This document shows, piece after piece, positions 1 through 8,457 of a stretch of 64,000 nt of DNA. A program made the position numbers and the translations under genes. The stretch is taken from positions 44,852-108,851 of the forward strand of contig NZ_JAKSYM010000297.1 in assembly GCF_022829545.1 (NCBI RefSeq), in the 5' to 3' direction. Positions within the stretch are counted from its first letter, which is position 1. Every line of letters begins with the position of its first letter. Source of the DNA: Methylobacterium sp. J-030. GTDB taxonomy: Bacteria > Pseudomonadota > Alphaproteobacteria > Rhizobiales > Beijerinckiaceae. The notes under the pieces were generated by a model that made no database searches, had not been told where the DNA came from, and saw only the letters and a list, made by a program, of their open reading frames with translations.

Positions 1-2
1 AC

Positions 3-260
3 ACCGAGCCATTCATAACCACGACCTACGTCGCCAGGACGAGGACCCTCATCATCGAGCGTGCGCCCGGCCAGTCCCGCACGGTCATCCGCGGCGTCGC
101 CGCCGATACGGCGCGCCCAGCGACGCTCCGATTTCGGACGAGCCGTCGCGTGGTGCAGACCGTGAACCTGAGCCAGAGGGGTTCTGACGGCATGAGCGAC
201 AAGGTCTTCCCCTACACGGGACATCTCGTCAGCGGGAATCTCACGGGCGGCTGCAAATAA
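3..260 (+). CDS. C-terminal end of an unidentified protein, cut by the window edge
   Basis: An open frame runs from the window start to a TAA at 258-260 and gives 85 residues with no in-frame stop. Third codon positions are mostly G or C, as in neighbouring genes, which supports real coding. I do not recognise the sequence. It ends in a Gly-Gly-Cys-Lys tail and contains a Thr/Arg-rich stretch. It converges on fliX, whose stop lies 46 bases further on. The start and most of the gene lie outside the window. It could also be a chance open frame in GC-rich DNA. Confidence 0.4.
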   Translation, partial: TEPFITTTYVARTRTLIIERAPGQSRTVIRGVAADTARPATLRFRTSRRVVQTVNLSQRGSDGMSDKVFPYTGHLVSGNLTGGCK

Positions 261-305
261 GGTTGCCCGTCTCCCGACTCGAACGCGGGGCGGTCTTGCT
301 GGAGA

Positions 306-734
306 TCACGCGCCCCGACGCACTTCCAGCTTGGCGAGCTCCACCGCGGCCCGCAGCTCGATCTCGGCCATGAGGCCGTCGAGCCGCGGATCGCCCGACG
401 GACCCGAGCGCTCGGCCAACCGGCCCGCGATGGTGCGCAGCTCCTGCGGCGCCACACGGCCGCCGAGCAGGGCGGCCTTCAACCGGTCGAGGCCGTCGAG
501 GAGATCCTGGCCGCGCTTGGCCGAGCGGCGCCGCCGCTCCTGGGGTGTTTCGCTCTCGGCCTGCAGGAGCAGCACCGCGTCGAGCCCCGCGAGCGAGGCG
601 GCCGCCGCGGGCGCGCCGGCGCCGGACGCCGGAGGCGCGGCCGCGTCGAGGCTGAAACCACCGCCGCCCTCGGGCCGCCGGGGGGCCGCGACGCCGCCCG
701 CGCTCTGGATCGGCTGGCGAGTCTCGACGCGCAT
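306..734 (-). CDS. fliX: flagellar assembly regulator FliX
   Basis: FliX is a small cytoplasmic regulator known in Caulobacter, where it couples basal-body assembly to activation of the sigma-54 activator FlbD. The 142-residue product has the family layout: a short N-terminus starting MRVETRQ, an Ala/Gly/Pro-rich linker (about 20-50), then a conserved helical half containing LDAVLLLQ, RRRSAKRGQDLLDGLD and a C-terminal DPRLDGLMAEIELRAAVELA block. The ATG at 734 is chosen because upstream codons read into the promoter region. The gene is divergent from flgI, the same arrangement as in Caulobacter, with 244 bases between the two starts. No flbD is in the window. Confidence 0.88.
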   Translation of the reverse strand: MRVETRQPIQSAGGVAAPRRPEGGGGFSLDAAAPPASGAGAPAAAASLAGLDAVLLLQAESETPQERRRRSAKRGQDLLDGLDRLKAALLGGRVAPQELRTIAGRLAERSGPSGDPRLDGLMAEIELRAAVELAKLEVRRGA

Positions 735-923
735 GATGCGGTTCGCGTTGCTCCAAGCGCCCCTGCGCCGCACCGGAAGGTCGGCCGGCGGGGTTAAGCG
801 TCCGTAAACGGGGCGGCAGAAGCTGCCGGGTAGGCAGCTCCGGTGCCGGCGCCGCGCGCCCATCCGGATCGCCCTGGATCGCGAAAAGACAATGTCTGAA
901 GGCGCTTGGCCGGCGGTCCGGGA

Positions 924-939
924 TGGCACGGCGCTGGCA
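924..939 (+). promoter_or_regulatory. candidate sigma-54 promoter of flgI
   Basis: TGGCACG at 924-930, four bases, then TGGCA at 935-939 matches the sigma-54 consensus TGGCACG-N4-TTGCW with one mismatch in the -12 half. The expected start of transcription is near 950, just upstream of the GTG 964 and ATG 979 flgI start candidates. If used, it rules out the upstream ATG at 892 as the flgI start. FliX next door belongs to the sigma-54 flagellar circuit in Caulobacter, which supports the call. Confidence 0.55.
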
Positions 940-978
940 GGAGGACGGCAGGTCCGTTCACCCGTGAAACCCCCCGGC

Positions 979-2115
979 ATGCGCCCGCGTCCCGCGTTCA
1001 GTCTCCTGCACTCCCTGCTCGGCCTCTGCGCCGGCGCGCTGCTGCTCGCGGCCCTTTCCGGCCCGGCGCTCGCCCTGTCGCGCGTCAAGGATCTCGCCTC
1101 CATCGAGGGCGTGCGCCAGAACCAGCTCGTCGGCTACGGCATCGTGGTCGGCCTCAACGGCACCGGCGACACGCTCAACAACATCCCGTTCACCAAGCAG
1201 TCGCTGCAGGCGATGCTGGAGCGGCTCGGCGTCAACACCCGCGGCGCCACGATGCGCACGCAGAACCTCGCCGCCGTCATGGTCACGGCGAGCCTGCCGC
1301 CCTTCGCCGCGCAGGGCACCCGCATCGACGTCACGGTCTCCTCCCTGGGCGATGCCAAGTCGCTCCAGGGCGGTACGCTGCTGGTGACGCCACTCCTCGG
1401 CGCCGACGGCGAGGTCTACGCCCTGGCGCAGGGCTCGGTGGCCATCGCGGGCTTCGCCGCCGAGGGCGCCGCCGCCAAGATCACCCGGGGGGTCCCCACC
1501 AACGGGCGCATCTCAAACGGAGCCAATATCGAGCGCGAGATCGCCTTCAAGCTGAACGACGCCAAGTCCCTGCGCCTGTCCCTGCGCAACCCGGACTTCA
1601 CCACCTCGAAGCGGATCGCGGCGGCGATCAACGATTTCATGGGCGCCGACACGGCCGAACCCACGGATCCCGCCACCGTCACGATTCAGATCCCGGCCCG
1701 CTACAACGGCAACATGATCCGGCTGATCACCGAAGTGGAGCAGCTCAAGGTCGAGCCCGACCAGACCGCCCGGGTGATCGTCGACGAGCGCTCGGGCATC
1801 ATCGTGATGGGCCGCGACGTGCACGTGTCCACGGTGGCGATCGCGCAGGGCAACCTGACCATCACCATCACCGAGCAGCCGCAGGTGAGCCAGCCGGCGC
1901 CGCTCTCCAACGGGCGCACCGTCGTGGTGCCGCGCACCGGCGTGAAGGTCGATACCGGCGAGGGCAACAAGCTGGCCCTGGTCAAGGAGGGCGTGAGCCT
2001 GCGCGAACTCGTGGACGGCCTCAACGCCCTCGGCGTCGGCCCCCGCGACCTGATCTCGATCCTGCAGGCGATCAAGGCGGCGGGCGCCCTGCAGGCCGAG
2101 ATCGAGCTGATGTGA
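979..2115 (+). CDS. flgI: flagellar P-ring protein FlgI
   Basis: FlgI forms the periplasmic P ring around the flagellar rod. The 378-residue product starts with a Sec signal peptide (basic MRPRP, then a Leu/Ala-rich core ending in ALA near residue 34). The mature protein begins with the family hallmark SRVKDLASIEGVRQNQLVGYG, and GTGDT and the C-terminal LGVGPRDLISILQAIKAAGAL block follow. Length fits the family. An in-frame ATG at 892 lies upstream of the candidate sigma-54 promoter and would bury the signal peptide, so it is unlikely. GTG 964 is a second option. It leads an operon with the rod-binding and flgN-like genes, 26 bases from the former. Confidence 0.93.
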   Translation: MRPRPAFSLLHSLLGLCAGALLLAALSGPALALSRVKDLASIEGVRQNQLVGYGIVVGLNGTGDTLNNIPFTKQSLQAMLERLGVNTRGATMRTQNLAAVMVTASLPPFAAQGTRIDVTVSSLGDAKSLQGGTLLVTPLLGADGEVYALAQGSVAIAGFAAEGAAAKITRGVPTNGRISNGANIEREIAFKLNDAKSLRLSLRNPDFTTSKRIAAAINDFMGADTAEPTDPATVTIQIPARYNGNMIRLITEVEQLKVEPDQTARVIVDERSGIIVMGRDVHVSTVAIAQGNLTITITEQPQVSQPAPLSNGRTVVVPRTGVKVDTGEGNKLALVKEGVSLRELVDGLNALGVGPRDLISILQAIKAAGALQAEIELM

Positions 2116-2141
2116 CGAATCCCCCGAGGAGGACCCGAATC

Positions 2142-2486
2142 ATGCTGCCATTCGCCAGCCCCGCGGCCAACGCCGCTGCGGGCATCGGGACCGCGGTCGA
2201 CGGGATCGTCGGCACCGCCAACCGGGCCAAGGCCTGGAAGACCGCCACGGAGTTCGAGTCGATGTTCCTGGAATCGAGCCTCGACCGTCTCACCCAGTCC
2301 GAGGGGACCGATGGCCCGCTCGGCGAGAACGGCACCGGTGGCGGCATCTACCGCTCGATGCTGACCAAGGAATATGCGGGACAGATCGTGAAGAGCGGCG
2401 GCGTCGGCATTGCCGATTCGATCTTCCGCGAGATCATGAAGATGCAGGGAGCATCGAGCAATGGAACGAGTCATGCCAACGGCTGA
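2142..2486 (+). CDS. rod-binding protein, FlgJ N-terminal domain type
   Basis: This 114-residue protein matches the FlgJ N-terminal rod-binding domain, which helps assemble the flagellar rod in the periplasm. The family motif region is visible as TEFESMFLESSL followed by a Gly-rich loop (GENGTGGGIYRSMLTKEYAGQ) and IADSIFREIMK near the end. There is no muramidase domain, as is usual in alphaproteobacteria, where the short form is also called CheL. A GAGGAGG ribosome-binding site at 2126-2132 sits 9 bases before the ATG. The gene follows flgI and overlaps the next gene by 26 bases, suggesting translational coupling. Confidence 0.85.
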   Translation: MLPFASPAANAAAGIGTAVDGIVGTANRAKAWKTATEFESMFLESSLDRLTQSEGTDGPLGENGTGGGIYRSMLTKEYAGQIVKSGGVGIADSIFREIMKMQGASSNGTSHANG

Positions 2487-2946
2487 GGCGCTACGCGTCG
2501 CGGACCGCGTGACCGCGGAGGCGCTGGTCGCGGGCGTGCTCGGCAACATGGCCGCCCTTGAGGCGGTGCTCGCCGAGGAGGCGGCCCATGTCCGCGCCGG
2601 GCGGCTGCGGGAGGGGATCGCGGCCGCCGAGCCGAAGGCGGCGCTGGCGGCAGCCTACATGCAGGGCTTGGAGGTCGCCAAGGCCAACGCCGTGGCGCTG
2701 AAGCGCTTCCATCCCGAGGGCGTCGAACGATTGCGGACCGCGCACAAGCGGTTCACCGCCACGGTCGAGGCGAACCAGACCGTGCTCGACAGCGCGCGCG
2801 GCGTGTCGGAGGGCCTGATCAGGTCCCTGGCGGAGGAGATCGGGCGGGCGCAACTGCCTTCAGGCTACGGCCGGCAGGCCCCGGCCCCCTCCCCGTACGG
2901 ACGCGGGGTACGCAGCGGTCCCCTGGTCCTGTCGCGCAATCTGTAG
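2461..2946 (+). CDS. FlgN-like flagellar export chaperone
   Basis: A 161-residue, mostly helical, Ala/Glu-rich protein. Residues 15-130 form long amphipathic helices like those of FlgN-family chaperones, which bind the hook-associated proteins FlgK and FlgL before export. The C-terminus (about 135-161) is a Gly/Pro/Ser-rich tail ending SRNL, as expected for a flexible substrate-binding end. The ATG at 2461 overlaps the previous gene by 26 bases; a second ATG at 2473 is possible. The FlgN call rests on fold, length and the presence of flgK and flgL in the same locus rather than on strong motifs. Confidence 0.65.
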   Translation: MERVMPTAEALRVADRVTAEALVAGVLGNMAALEAVLAEEAAHVRAGRLREGIAAAEPKAALAAAYMQGLEVAKANAVALKRFHPEGVERLRTAHKRFTATVEANQTVLDSARGVSEGLIRSLAEEIGRAQLPSGYGRQAPAPSPYGRGVRSGPLVLSRNL

Positions 2947-2964
2947 ATCCCGCGGCTGCGGATG

Positions 2965-3336
2965 TCACCGGCGGCCGTTGCCGAACCGCAGGTAGGTCCG
3001 CACCTCGCCGAGATCCGTGTCGGCGCGGTTGTCGATGGCGAGGTGGCCGGCGACCAGAGGCGCCGCCGCGGGGGCTCGCCCGGCGCGCAGGTCCAACCCG
3101 GCGGCGACCCGGGCCGAGATGCGGATGCAACTGTCACTGCCCGGCAGTCGGACGAAGCCCGGCCCCTTCGTGGGGCACGGCACGGGGCCGGGGGCCACGG
3201 GCGCCTTCTGCGGCTCGCCGGCCGACGCGGAGCCCGCGGCGATCAGGAGCGCAAGAGCCGGCGCGAGAGCCGGGAGCGGCCAACGCCACCGGTACCGGCT
3301 ACGCGGCAAGGCGGGACAACTGCCGGTGCAGGACAT
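2965..3336 (-). CDS. short porin-like secreted protein
   Basis: A 123-residue product with a signal peptide (basic region, then a Leu/Ala-rich core ending SASAG near 41). The mature part has the start signature of alphaproteobacterial Porin_2 proteins (CPTKGPGFVRLPGSDSCIRI followed by a beta-like strand) and then directly a strand reading LGEVRTYLRFGNG. Full porins of this family have roughly 400-500 residues; here only the first strands are kept. The ATG at 3336 overlaps the end of the upstream gene by 38 bases, so coupled translation is likely. It cannot form a complete barrel. It may be a remnant or a small secreted protein in its own right. Confidence 0.6.
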   Translation of the reverse strand: MSCTGSCPALPRSRYRWRWPLPALAPALALLIAAGSASAGEPQKAPVAPGPVPCPTKGPGFVRLPGSDSCIRISARVAAGLDLRAGRAPAAAPLVAGHLAIDNRADTDLGEVRTYLRFGNGRR

Positions 3337-3559
3337 CGATATAACCTTCGACCTCGCTGATGACCGGGTCGAGGTCCGGCTCCAGAATGCGCAGCCGGGC
3401 GAGGTCGCGCAGCAGGATGTCCAGTGCGATACCGCGATCGTCCAGCCGTGGATATCCGGCGCTGTACGTGTCGATGGCCTGCTCAACCTTCACGATCGCA
3501 CCGATCCGCTCTGGGCCGCCCAGACGACGGACGAGTTCGACGGGTTCGGACAGCGACAT
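3299..3559 (-). CDS. small hypothetical helical protein
   Basis: An 86-residue protein that I do not recognise. It starts MSLSEPVELVRRLGG and is rich in Leu, Asp and Arg, with a predicted all-helical pattern and no signal peptide or membrane segment. The start at 3559 is preceded by GAGGAG at a good distance. It lies downstream of flgE-flgK-flgL on the same strand, 140 bases after flgL, and overlaps the porin-like gene. A link to flagella is only positional. Confidence 0.6.
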   Translation of the reverse strand: MSLSEPVELVRRLGGPERIGAIVKVEQAIDTYSAGYPRLDDRGIALDILLRDLARLRILEPDLDPVISEVEGYIDVLHRQLSRLAA

Positions 3560-3699
3560 GCGGAGCCCTCCTCGAATCAGCAGCGACGTGACGGTGCAAC
3601 CGCAACGCACAGTTCAGTGCGGGAAAGCGGCAGGACTATGATCGCGGCGATCGGTTCACCACACAGCTGCGCGATTGCACAGCGCACCCGGGCCCCGGC

Positions 3700-5307
3700 T
3701 CAGCTGATGTAGTTGACCAGCGAGAGCTTCGAGAGCGTGGCTGTGATCTGATAGCTCGCCTGGAGCCGGTTCTGAACGTCGAGGAGCTTGGTGACGACTT
3801 CTTCGGTGGGGGCCTGCTCGATCCCGTCCAGGGTGTTCTGCACGGTGTTCTGGGTGGCTGCGTTGGTGCTGCTGGCGTTGGTCAGGCGCGCGGATGCCAG
3901 GGAGAGCTGGGTGACGGTGTCCTGAACGCCGGAGCTTCCGTCGGCGGCGGTCAGGAGCGTGCCGGCCGTGTCGACCACCGACTGGTAGGTGGCGTTGGTC
4001 GAGCCATCGTTCGTCGTCGGCAGAGCGAAGGCCATCGTGGCGAGGCCGGCGAGGACGTTCTGCACCGCCGGATCGATGGCACGCGCACCCGTGCCGATGC
4101 TGGCGCCCGCGCTGACCTGGACCGACTGGGTGTTGATCGCGTCCGTCTGCTTGCCCGCCGCATACGTGTTCTCGCCCTGATACCAGAGCACCGTATCGGT
4201 CGCGCTTGCGGGCTTGTAGCCGATCGGGTTGTTGTTGGCGTCGAAGGCGACGCGCTCGGGCATCACCCCGGTGTTCGATGGGCCGCCCTTCACCGAACCC
4301 GTGAAGAAACTCGACGCGGCGGCGGCGGTGGCGTTCACGGCCAGCGTGCTGCTCGCCAGCCCCGTCAGCGCGTTGTTCAGCGTCGTCGACAGGTTGTGCA
4401 TCGTATCGCTCGGACTCGACCCGATGGCGAAGGTCGTGGTCGAACCGGAGTCCGCGCTCGCCGCTGCCGTCAATGTCAGCGTCTTCGTCGTGCCGTCCGG
4501 CAGCCCCAGCGCGATCGTCACACTGTCGCCCGGCAGAGGCTGCTGAGACGGCAGAGACAGGGTAAAGGAGGCCGGCGCGGAAGCTGCGGCCGGCCTATAG
4601 GTGGCGCTGAGCGCGGAGCCCGTCACGGTCGGCGTCGCGGCGAGGGTGAACCCGAACAGGCCGCGGGTGGCGCTGTTCGCCTCGTCGGTCACCTGGACCG
4701 TCGTCGACGACGTGGTGGATGCCGGGTCCGGCACCTGGGTCAGCCGTCCGTTCTTGGCGGTCCCGACCGCGGCCCCGACATACTCCGCAACCACAGCGGT
4801 CAGCCCAGCGATCGAATGGCCCTGATCATCGGTCGTCCCGTTCAGGACCGTGTCCACGTCGGCCACCGGCTGGGTGGTGGTGTCGCTGCCTCCGAACAGG
4901 TAGTTGCCCGCCGCCGACTGGTTGAGCGTGTCGAGCGCCGTCTGCAAGTTCCCCAGCGCGGTGGAGCGAACGGCGACGGAGTCGGCCGCCGCGCTCTGGA
5001 CGCCATTGTTGAGGGTGTCGCGGGCGCTGCTGCCGAGCGTCGCGACCTGGGTCAGGCTGGTCACCGCGAGGTTCGTGCGCGTCTGCGCGGCGCCGATACC
5101 GGCCGCGTATCCGGTGAGCGCGCTCAGCGTCGCCTGGGCGGCGAGCGCCGTCGATCGCCCGGAGCCGAGGCCGCCATAGGTCGTCGCCACCAACCCGGTG
5201 GAGACCTGACTCGACAGGTCGGTGAGCTGGTTCTTCAGCGCGGCGAGCTGCGAGGCGTTCCGCGTCGTGAGGTAGGAGCCGGCCGCGAAGGGCGTGATCG
5301 TCGTCAT
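3700..5307 (-). CDS. flgL: flagellar hook-associated protein FlgL (HAP3), long form
   Basis: FlgL joins the hook-filament junction to flagellin. Residues 1-150 have the flagellin-like N-terminal coiled region (LTDLSSQVSTGL, a long Ala/Thr/Leu heptad stretch, then NYLFGGSDTTTQP, the GNYLFGG motif of FlgL). The C-terminal 100 residues form the partner helix, ending SKLSLVNYIS. At 535 residues it is much longer than the roughly 300 of enteric FlgL. The extra length is a Ser/Thr/Ala-rich middle section (about 200-420), probably exposed domains. It follows flgK by 2 bases, so flgE-flgK-flgL is one operon. Confidence 0.88.
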   Translation of the reverse strand: MTTITPFAAGSYLTTRNASQLAALKNQLTDLSSQVSTGLVATTYGGLGSGRSTALAAQATLSALTGYAAGIGAAQTRTNLAVTSLTQVATLGSSARDTLNNGVQSAAADSVAVRSTALGNLQTALDTLNQSAAGNYLFGGSDTTTQPVADVDTVLNGTTDDQGHSIAGLTAVVAEYVGAAVGTAKNGRLTQVPDPASTTSSTTVQVTDEANSATRGLFGFTLAATPTVTGSALSATYRPAAASAPASFTLSLPSQQPLPGDSVTIALGLPDGTTKTLTLTAAASADSGSTTTFAIGSSPSDTMHNLSTTLNNALTGLASSTLAVNATAAAASSFFTGSVKGGPSNTGVMPERVAFDANNNPIGYKPASATDTVLWYQGENTYAAGKQTDAINTQSVQVSAGASIGTGARAIDPAVQNVLAGLATMAFALPTTNDGSTNATYQSVVDTAGTLLTAADGSSGVQDTVTQLSLASARLTNASSTNAATQNTVQNTLDGIEQAPTEEVVTKLLDVQNRLQASYQITATLSKLSLVNYIS

Positions 5308-5309
5308 GA

Positions 5310-7151
5310 TCAGATCTGCAGCAACTGGTTAAGCATGTCGCGGGCCGCGGTGAGCACCCGGGCGTTGGCGCCGTAGGCGGTCTGCAGCGCGATCAGGTTC
5401 GACATCTCCTGGTCGATGTTGACCCCGGCCGCCGAGGAGAACCGGGCCTGAGCGGTGGAGAGCGCCGTCTGCTGCGTCGCATCGATCGCGGTCGCGTTCG
5501 CGGAGGCGGCTCCCTGGGTCGCGATGATGTCCTGCGCGAAGCCGGCCACGGTGGCGCTATAGGGCGCAGAAACGCCGCCGACCCCGCTCGCCGACGAGAA
5601 GGTTTGCTGGGTGGAGGTCAGGGCCGTGAACAGGCCCTGCGCCCGGGCCGCGCTGGCGGTCGAATCCGTCGCGCTCGTTGCCGTCAGCACCGCCGTGTTG
5701 GCGGACACGTTGCTGTTGACGGCGAGGCGCTGGGCGAGACCCGTGAGCTTCGAGCCACCGTCGAGCGAGCCCGTGTAGAGGCTGTTGCCGTTGCCGTCCA
5801 CGAACAGGGCGAGTTGGGGATAACCCGAGGTCGGATCCGTCGAGGTCGGGACGGTGATGCTCGCCGTCGCGGCGACCTGGGGCGGGTTGGCGGCGGTGCT
5901 GCTGCTCGTAATGGTGATACTGGCGCCGGTGCCGCTTACCGACAGGGTCGGATCGAGGGCGCTCAGAGCGGTGCTGATCTGCGCCGGATTCAACGGAAGC
6001 TGGATCTTGGCCACGAGGGCGTTGGCGTCGGCGGTCTGGCTCGCGGTGATGGAGGTCGATGCGGAGTTGGACGCGACCAGGATGATGTTCCGGCCGGTGC
6101 TGTTGGCGCTGGCCGGGATCGTCAGGGTGTTGCCGGCCTGGAGGCCGGTCAGGTCGATCGTGGCGGAATTTCCCGTGCCCTGCGTCGCGGTGACCTGCTT
6201 GTTGGTCAGCGCGGTGGCGAGCCCCGCCGCGAGGTCGTCGAGCTGGCGTTGGGCCTGCGGCAGGGTCTGGTCGCGCAGTTCGAACTCGGCCGCGAGGCTC
6301 CCGGAGCGCAGGACCCCCGGTTCGCCCAGATCGATCTGGCCGCCGCCCGGCAGCGTGGCGGTGATGGTCCCCACCGAGCGTTGGTTCGGGTTGGAGGAAT
6401 AGGTCGAATTGGCGTTCAGCGTTCCGCGCCCGTCGAAGCTCAGCGACGCCGCGGAACCGCGATCGACAAGCGTCACGCCCGACTGGGTCAGGACCGAGAC
6501 CGTACCGTCGCGCTGCGCGGTCGTCGTGATGTCCATGTAGCTCGACAGGCTGGTGACAGCCTGGTCGCGCTGGTCCTGCAGGTCGGCGAGCGATGCGCTG
6601 TCGGAGGTGTTCTGAATCTTCGTGTTCAGGCTCGCGATGCTCGTCAGCAGCGCGCTCGCCGCGTTCGTGTCGGTGCCGAGCTGCGATTCGATCCCGGTGC
6701 GCAGGGTCTGCACCGTGTTGGCGGCGCTGTTGATCTGGCTGGCGAGCGCCGAGGCGTCGCCGAGCACCGTCGTGCGGGCCGGGGCGGAGGTCGGGTTCGC
6801 GGACAGTTCCTGCAGCGATTCGGTGAAGGTGTTCAGGGTGCCGTCGAGTGACGAGGCGGTACCCGGCGTGCCGTAGAGGGCGTCGAGCTGCGTGGCGATC
6901 CCGGCCTTGGTGCTGGTGTAGGCGGCGCCCGACGTCTCAAGCCGGAGCTGACTGAGCGCCGCCGCGTCGAAGTTGCGGGTGATCTGCCCGGCCGCAACCC
7001 CCGAATTGTTTGGACCGGTGGAGACCGTCGAGAGCGTCCGCTTGACGTAGCCCGCTGTCCCGGCATTGGCGACGTTCTGCGAGACGACGTTGATCGCCGC
7101 CTGCGTGGCGGCCAGCCCTGCGGTGGCGGTCGAAAGCGCATTCAGCGACAT
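5310..7151 (-). CDS. flgK: flagellar hook-associated protein FlgK (HAP1)
   Basis: FlgK is the first hook-filament junction protein. The 613-residue product has the FlgK/FlgE-type N-terminus (ATAGLAATQAAINVVSQNVAN then AGYVKR near residues 8-40) and the matching C-terminal block (DQEMSNLIALQTAYGANARV, then MLNQLLQI). The middle is Ser/Thr/Asn-rich, as usual for the variable domain. It lies between flgE (31-base gap) and flgL (2-base gap) on the minus strand and should be co-transcribed from the promoter in front of flgE. Confidence 0.92.
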   Translation of the reverse strand: MSLNALSTATAGLAATQAAINVVSQNVANAGTAGYVKRTLSTVSTGPNNSGVAAGQITRNFDAAALSQLRLETSGAAYTSTKAGIATQLDALYGTPGTASSLDGTLNTFTESLQELSANPTSAPARTTVLGDASALASQINSAANTVQTLRTGIESQLGTDTNAASALLTSIASLNTKIQNTSDSASLADLQDQRDQAVTSLSSYMDITTTAQRDGTVSVLTQSGVTLVDRGSAASLSFDGRGTLNANSTYSSNPNQRSVGTITATLPGGGQIDLGEPGVLRSGSLAAEFELRDQTLPQAQRQLDDLAAGLATALTNKQVTATQGTGNSATIDLTGLQAGNTLTIPASANSTGRNIILVASNSASTSITASQTADANALVAKIQLPLNPAQISTALSALDPTLSVSGTGASITITSSSTAANPPQVAATASITVPTSTDPTSGYPQLALFVDGNGNSLYTGSLDGGSKLTGLAQRLAVNSNVSANTAVLTATSATDSTASAARAQGLFTALTSTQQTFSSASGVGGVSAPYSATVAGFAQDIIATQGAASANATAIDATQQTALSTAQARFSSAAGVNIDQEMSNLIALQTAYGANARVLTAARDMLNQLLQI

Positions 7152-7182
7152 CTCACGCCCTCCGCTGTCCGGCGTCCCACAC

Positions 7183-8457
7183 TCAGCGGATCACGTTGAG
7201 CAAGTCAGACATCATCGTCTGAGCCGTCGACATGACCCGCGTGTTCGCAGAATAGGCCTGCTGGGTTACGATCATCTTAGAGAATTCGCTTGCAATGTCG
7301 GTGTTGGATTGTTCGACGGCGGCGCCCGTGATCGTGCTGCCGTTGAGGCCGGAAAGCGGCGGTCCCGAATCGGCCGTCTGCAGGTAGTTGCCGTTCGTAT
7401 CGGCCTTGAGCCCGTCCGGGTCGGCGAACTGCACGATGCCCGCGGTGGCGAGGGCCTTCACGGTGCCGTTCGAGAAGGTGCCGTTGATCTTGCCGTCCGT
7501 GCCGACCGCGACGCTGGTCAACGTGCCGGAGGTGCTGCCGTCCTGGCTCAAAGCATTGGTGGTCACGGAGCCGCTGGCATCCGAGTATTGCGTCAGGCCG
7601 CCCGAGACATCCAGGGTCAGCTTCGGGAACGTGTAGCCGGAGAAGACGTCGCCGCTCAGATCGACCGTCGTCGCGCTCGGGGTGCCGGTCGCGGCGGGCG
7701 CGGTGAGCTTGCCCGTCGAATCGAAGGTGAACTGCGTTGCCACGTCCGTCCAGGTCGGGTTGTCCGTCGTGCCACTGTTATAGGACAGCTTCCAGGTCGC
7801 CCCCGCGGTGCTGGTGGAAACCTGCGTCCAGCGCATGTTGACCGTGACCGGCGCCCCGGAGGACGTGTAGGCCGTGATCGAGGGGCCGGCGATGCTGCCG
7901 GCCGGGACGGCGGAGGCGCTCGTCGTCGGTGTCGCCGGGAGGTTGGCCGCATACGAGATCGTCGTGGTGGGCTGCGCCGGGAGGGTCGGGTTGCCGATCT
8001 TGATCGCACCCGAACTGGTCACCTGTCCGGTGGTCGGATCGAGGTTGTTGCCGGTCAGGTAGCCGCCGGCGCCGTTCATCAGGAAGCCGTCCGCGGTCGG
8101 GGCGAAGTCGCCCCGGCGGGTGTAGGCATTGGTGCCGCTGAAGGTCGCGGCGCCGTTGGCGTCACCGGTCTTCTGCACCACCGTGAAGAAGCCCGTCCCG
8201 TTGATCGCCATGTTGGTCGGCGTGCTGGTCGAGACCACGTTGCCGGCGATCGTGTTGGTGAGTTGCGACTGCGCCAGGACCGAACCCGAGACCTCGCGCT
8301 TGGGCGTCGTCTCGGTCATCAGATCGACGAAGCTGGTGTCGACGCGCTTGAAGCCGGTCGTCTGCGAGTTCGCGATGTTCCCGGAGATGTTGCTGATGGC
8401 GTAGGACTGCGCCTGCAGTCCGGAGACCGAGGTCTGCAGGGCGGAAAAAAGATCCAT
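7183..8457 (-). CDS. flgE: flagellar hook protein FlgE
   Basis: FlgE builds the flagellar hook. The 424-residue product has the rod/hook N-terminal motif SGLQAQSYAISNISGNIANSQTTGFKR (about 12-38) and the C-terminal partner segment EFSKMIVTQQAYSANTRV followed by MMSDLLNVIR. The central part is Thr/Ser/Gly-rich. ATG 8457 starts just after a modest CGGGA ribosome-binding site. It is the first gene of flgE-flgK-flgL, and a near-perfect sigma-54 promoter lies 49 bases upstream. Confidence 0.93.
   Translation of the reverse strand: MDLFSALQTSVSGLQAQSYAISNISGNIANSQTTGFKRVDTSFVDLMTETTPKREVSGSVLAQSQLTNTIAGNVVSTSTPTNMAINGTGFFTVVQKTGDANGAATFSGTNAYTRRGDFAPTADGFLMNGAGGYLTGNNLDPTTGQVTSSGAIKIGNPTLPAQPTTTISYAANLPATPTTSASAVPAGSIAGPSITAYTSSGAPVTVNMRWTQVSTSTAGATWKLSYNSGTTDNPTWTDVATQFTFDSTGKLTAPAATGTPSATTVDLSGDVFSGYTFPKLTLDVSGGLTQYSDASGSVTTNALSQDGSTSGTLTSVAVGTDGKINGTFSNGTVKALATAGIVQFADPDGLKADTNGNYLQTADSGPPLSGLNGSTITGAAVEQSNTDIASEFSKMIVTQQAYSANTRVMSTAQTMMSDLLNVIR

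Noticed and set aside
892..978. Upstream ATG extension of FlgI by 29 residues
   Set aside because: It would place the signal peptide inside the protein and start before the predicted promoter.
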